A DNA stretch of 17,084 bases. Source: Bacteroidales bacterium UBA1176 (GTDB lineage Bacteria > Bacteroidota > Bacteroidia > Bacteroidales > WCHB1-69). The notes below the pieces were generated by a model. That model was not told the origin of the DNA. It saw only the letters and a list, made by a program, of their open reading frames with translations, and searched no databases. The DNA lies in contig DBYW01000050.1 of the NCBI GenBank assembly GCA_002311645.1, positions 179,503 through 196,586 on the forward strand, read 5' to 3'. Made by a program: the position numbers and the translations under genes. Of this stretch, positions 15,752 through 17,084 are shown piece after piece. How positions within the stretch are numbered: position 1 is the stretch's first letter; every line of letters starts with the position of its first letter.

Positions 15752-16927
15752 CTATTGCTCCGTAAACACCAAATAGTATGCGTCGGCGGGGTTGCCGACA
15801 CCTACGCTGGGCGCATAGAGGTACACCGCTACCTTCTTGGAGGTATTACTGTAATAATGCCGAAACTCCTGCTGGCGGGAGAGCGTTTGCCAAATACGTT
15901 GCAGCTCGATTTCGTCGGATACGGTCGAGTAATGCCCCTCATTGTTGATGAAGGCAATGTGGCCTTGACCGGGATAGGGCATAACACTGCTCAACCGCTG
16001 TCCGGCACGGAATGATGACGGGAAGTTGAGCTCGCCGCAACCGGCCCAGATGATAGTGCCGTCCATCAACAGGTTGTTGGTGTTGCGGTAAAACAACTTG
16101 ATGTATCCGAAATCCCCAGGGGACTGATATTCGGATACAAAGGGGATTTCATTGCCAGTGTTCTGTTTATCGGTGACATTGAGCGCATAAAAGCCCTTGT
16201 AACGGAAAGTCAGGTAGTCCACCTTGGAAATCAGGATGTGCTTTTGGAGATCAGCATTCTCAAGGTCGCTTTCGGTAAAATCGTCAGAAGGCTGCCCCAC
16301 CCGCTGGTTGATAATCTGCATATAAACGGCAGAGTGGTTAAACATCATATTCAAGCTGTATTGATTGGCGTAAATATCGTTTCCGCTGAAAGAGGCAGAC
16401 ATGCCACTGGCTGGTTGTACTGTGCTGAGGGCGGTTATGAGTTCTTCTGACGTGTTGAAATGCTGATATCCGTTATCCCAACTGGCACTGAGACTAAAGT
16501 GGGACCTGACCAGTTTGGTGTATGCCACCGAATTCCGTATTTCGTTCATCCATTGTGTGAAAAGCTGTTTCTGAATATCAAAGGCATCGTTGCGTGCGAC
16601 CATTTCAACATTACCTGAAGAGTGGATGTACGCCTCCTTGGTTACACCATTCTCCGTTTTCAAAAACTTATTCTCTTCCGAAGCTGTGAACCCGTGGTTT
16701 GTCAACAGCGCGGCGGCCTCAGAATACGACTTGCCAATGCACGCTTTGAGTAGAGTGAAGTCGTTGGTGATGGGCTCTTGCACTTCTGGAGTGTACTCAA
16801 CATGATTCGGCTCCGAGAGAACTGGGTCGTCGGGCTCTATGGGATCCACAATGCATCCGGCAAAGCCAAACATCAGAAACAACCAGACAAGGACGGACGA
16901 GAATTGTTTGAGGGCGCTTTTTTTCAT
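15752..16927 (-). CDS. Putative lipoprotein of unknown function
   Basis: The protein has 391 residues, starts at ATG 16927 and ends at TAG 15754-15752. The N-terminus MKKSALKQF, a hydrophobic stretch and the lipobox FAGC (Cys25) mark a lipoprotein signal. The mature N-terminus CIVDPIEPDDP is acidic, loosely like the lipoprotein export signal that sends Bacteroidota lipoproteins to the cell surface. Residues about 55-110 (LLKACIGKSYSEAAALLTNH, FLKTENGVTKEAYI) look mixed alpha/beta. A central part has many aromatic residues, and the C-terminal part is beta-rich (AGCGELNFPS, VAVYLYAPSVGVGNPADAYYLVF). I recognise no family. It has its own promoter and 231 bp separate it from the giant gene, so it is probably a separate unit. 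A functional link to the run is possible but not shown. Confidence 0.92.
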   Translation of the reverse strand: MKKSALKQFSSVLVWLFLMFGFAGCIVDPIEPDDPVLSEPNHVEYTPEVQEPITNDFTLLKACIGKSYSEAAALLTNHGFTASEENKFLKTENGVTKEAYIHSSGNVEMVARNDAFDIQKQLFTQWMNEIRNSVAYTKLVRSHFSLSASWDNGYQHFNTSEELITALSTVQPASGMSASFSGNDIYANQYSLNMMFNHSAVYMQIINQRVGQPSDDFTESDLENADLQKHILISKVDYLTFRYKGFYALNVTDKQNTGNEIPFVSEYQSPGDFGYIKLFYRNTNNLLMDGTIIWAGCGELNFPSSFRAGQRLSSVMPYPGQGHIAFINNEGHYSTVSDEIELQRIWQTLSRQQEFRHYYSNTSKKVAVYLYAPSVGVGNPADAYYLVFTEQ

Positions 16928-16956
16928 GATTGCTCGTTTAGGTGATGAGGACGCTG

Positions 16957-16985
16957 CAAAGATAAATAAATTTTTTTACTCCAAT
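16957..16985 (-). promoter_or_regulatory. Bacteroidota-type promoter for the lipoprotein gene
   Basis: On the minus strand 16964-16957 reads TATCTTTG, an exact match to TAnnTTTG. Upstream, 16985-16982 reads ATTG, three of four matches to TTTG, with a 17-base spacer slightly shorter than the usual 19-21. The -7 element ends 29 bp before the ATG at 16927. Confidence 0.55.
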
Positions 16986-16998
16986 CTAAAAATCTGCC

Positions 16999-17084
16999 CG
17001 CAGGCCTAACGGCCTGCGAGGGTCACCTCCATGGCGCCCAATGCTACCAAGCCCGGCAGACCTAAACGGCCTGCCTTTTGCATT
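16999..17084. repeat. Pair of related GC-rich hairpins at right edge (REP-like)
   Basis: Hairpin A (16999-17018) has a perfect 8-bp stem CGCAGGCC/GGCCTGCG with loop TAAC. Hairpin B (17055-17075) has arms GGCAGACC/GGCCTGCC with one mismatch and loop TAAAC, followed by TTTT on the plus strand. On the minus strand hairpin A is followed closely by GGCAGATTTTT. Either hairpin could end a transcript. The shared arms and loops and the GC-rich spacer stand out from the A/T-rich promoter next to them and suggest a dispersed palindromic repeat cut off by the window edge. Confidence 0.5.

Overview
The window suggests a member of the Bacteroidota, most likely Bacteroidales. The grounds are: secreted proteins built from CARDB, fibronectin III, beta-helix and thrombospondin type 3 modules; 51-residue 'CQGES..FFGQ..GTYT..L....GCDS..TL.L.V.P' repeats; a Bacteroidota-style lipoprotein signal; and two good matches to the TAnnTTTG promoter element of that phylum. 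No rRNA, tRNA, CRISPR array, transposase or phage gene was seen. All supported genes lie on the minus strand, so transcription runs from high to low coordinates.

Layout in the direction of transcription. The right edge (about 16999-17084) has two GC-rich hairpins related in sequence, which look like part of a dispersed repeat. A 391-residue lipoprotein of unknown function (16927-15752) follows behind its own promoter. A 231-bp intergenic region (15751-15521) contains a hairpin with a possible pseudoknot, a 12-bp palindrome and a second promoter. That promoter heads a tightly packed run of four genes that continues past the left edge: a 3482-residue giant exoprotein (15520-5072), a 406-residue secreted protein of unknown family (5068-3848), a 467-residue protein ending in thrombospondin type 3 repeats (3847-2444), and a multidomain protein of at least 808 residues (2425 to the edge). 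The gaps between these four are 3, 0 and 18 bp.

All four proteins of the run begin with a Sec signal peptide, and none shows an enzyme active site that I recognise. The modules are typical of adhesive or structural cell-surface proteins. The giant protein carries two jelly-roll-like domains, four fibronectin III-like domains, three duplicated right-handed beta-helix modules, nine CARDB domains, a pre-peptidase-like domain, an IPT-like domain and a final beta domain. The module at residues 227-375 of the leftmost protein is one I associate, from memory, with the downstream part of giant CARDB proteins in other phyla. The operon may therefore be a surface assembly whose parts, elsewhere on one chain, are spread over several genes. 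This is inference. None of the three complete proteins ends in a recognisable type IX secretion C-terminal domain, so the missing C-terminus of the leftmost gene matters for understanding secretion and anchoring.
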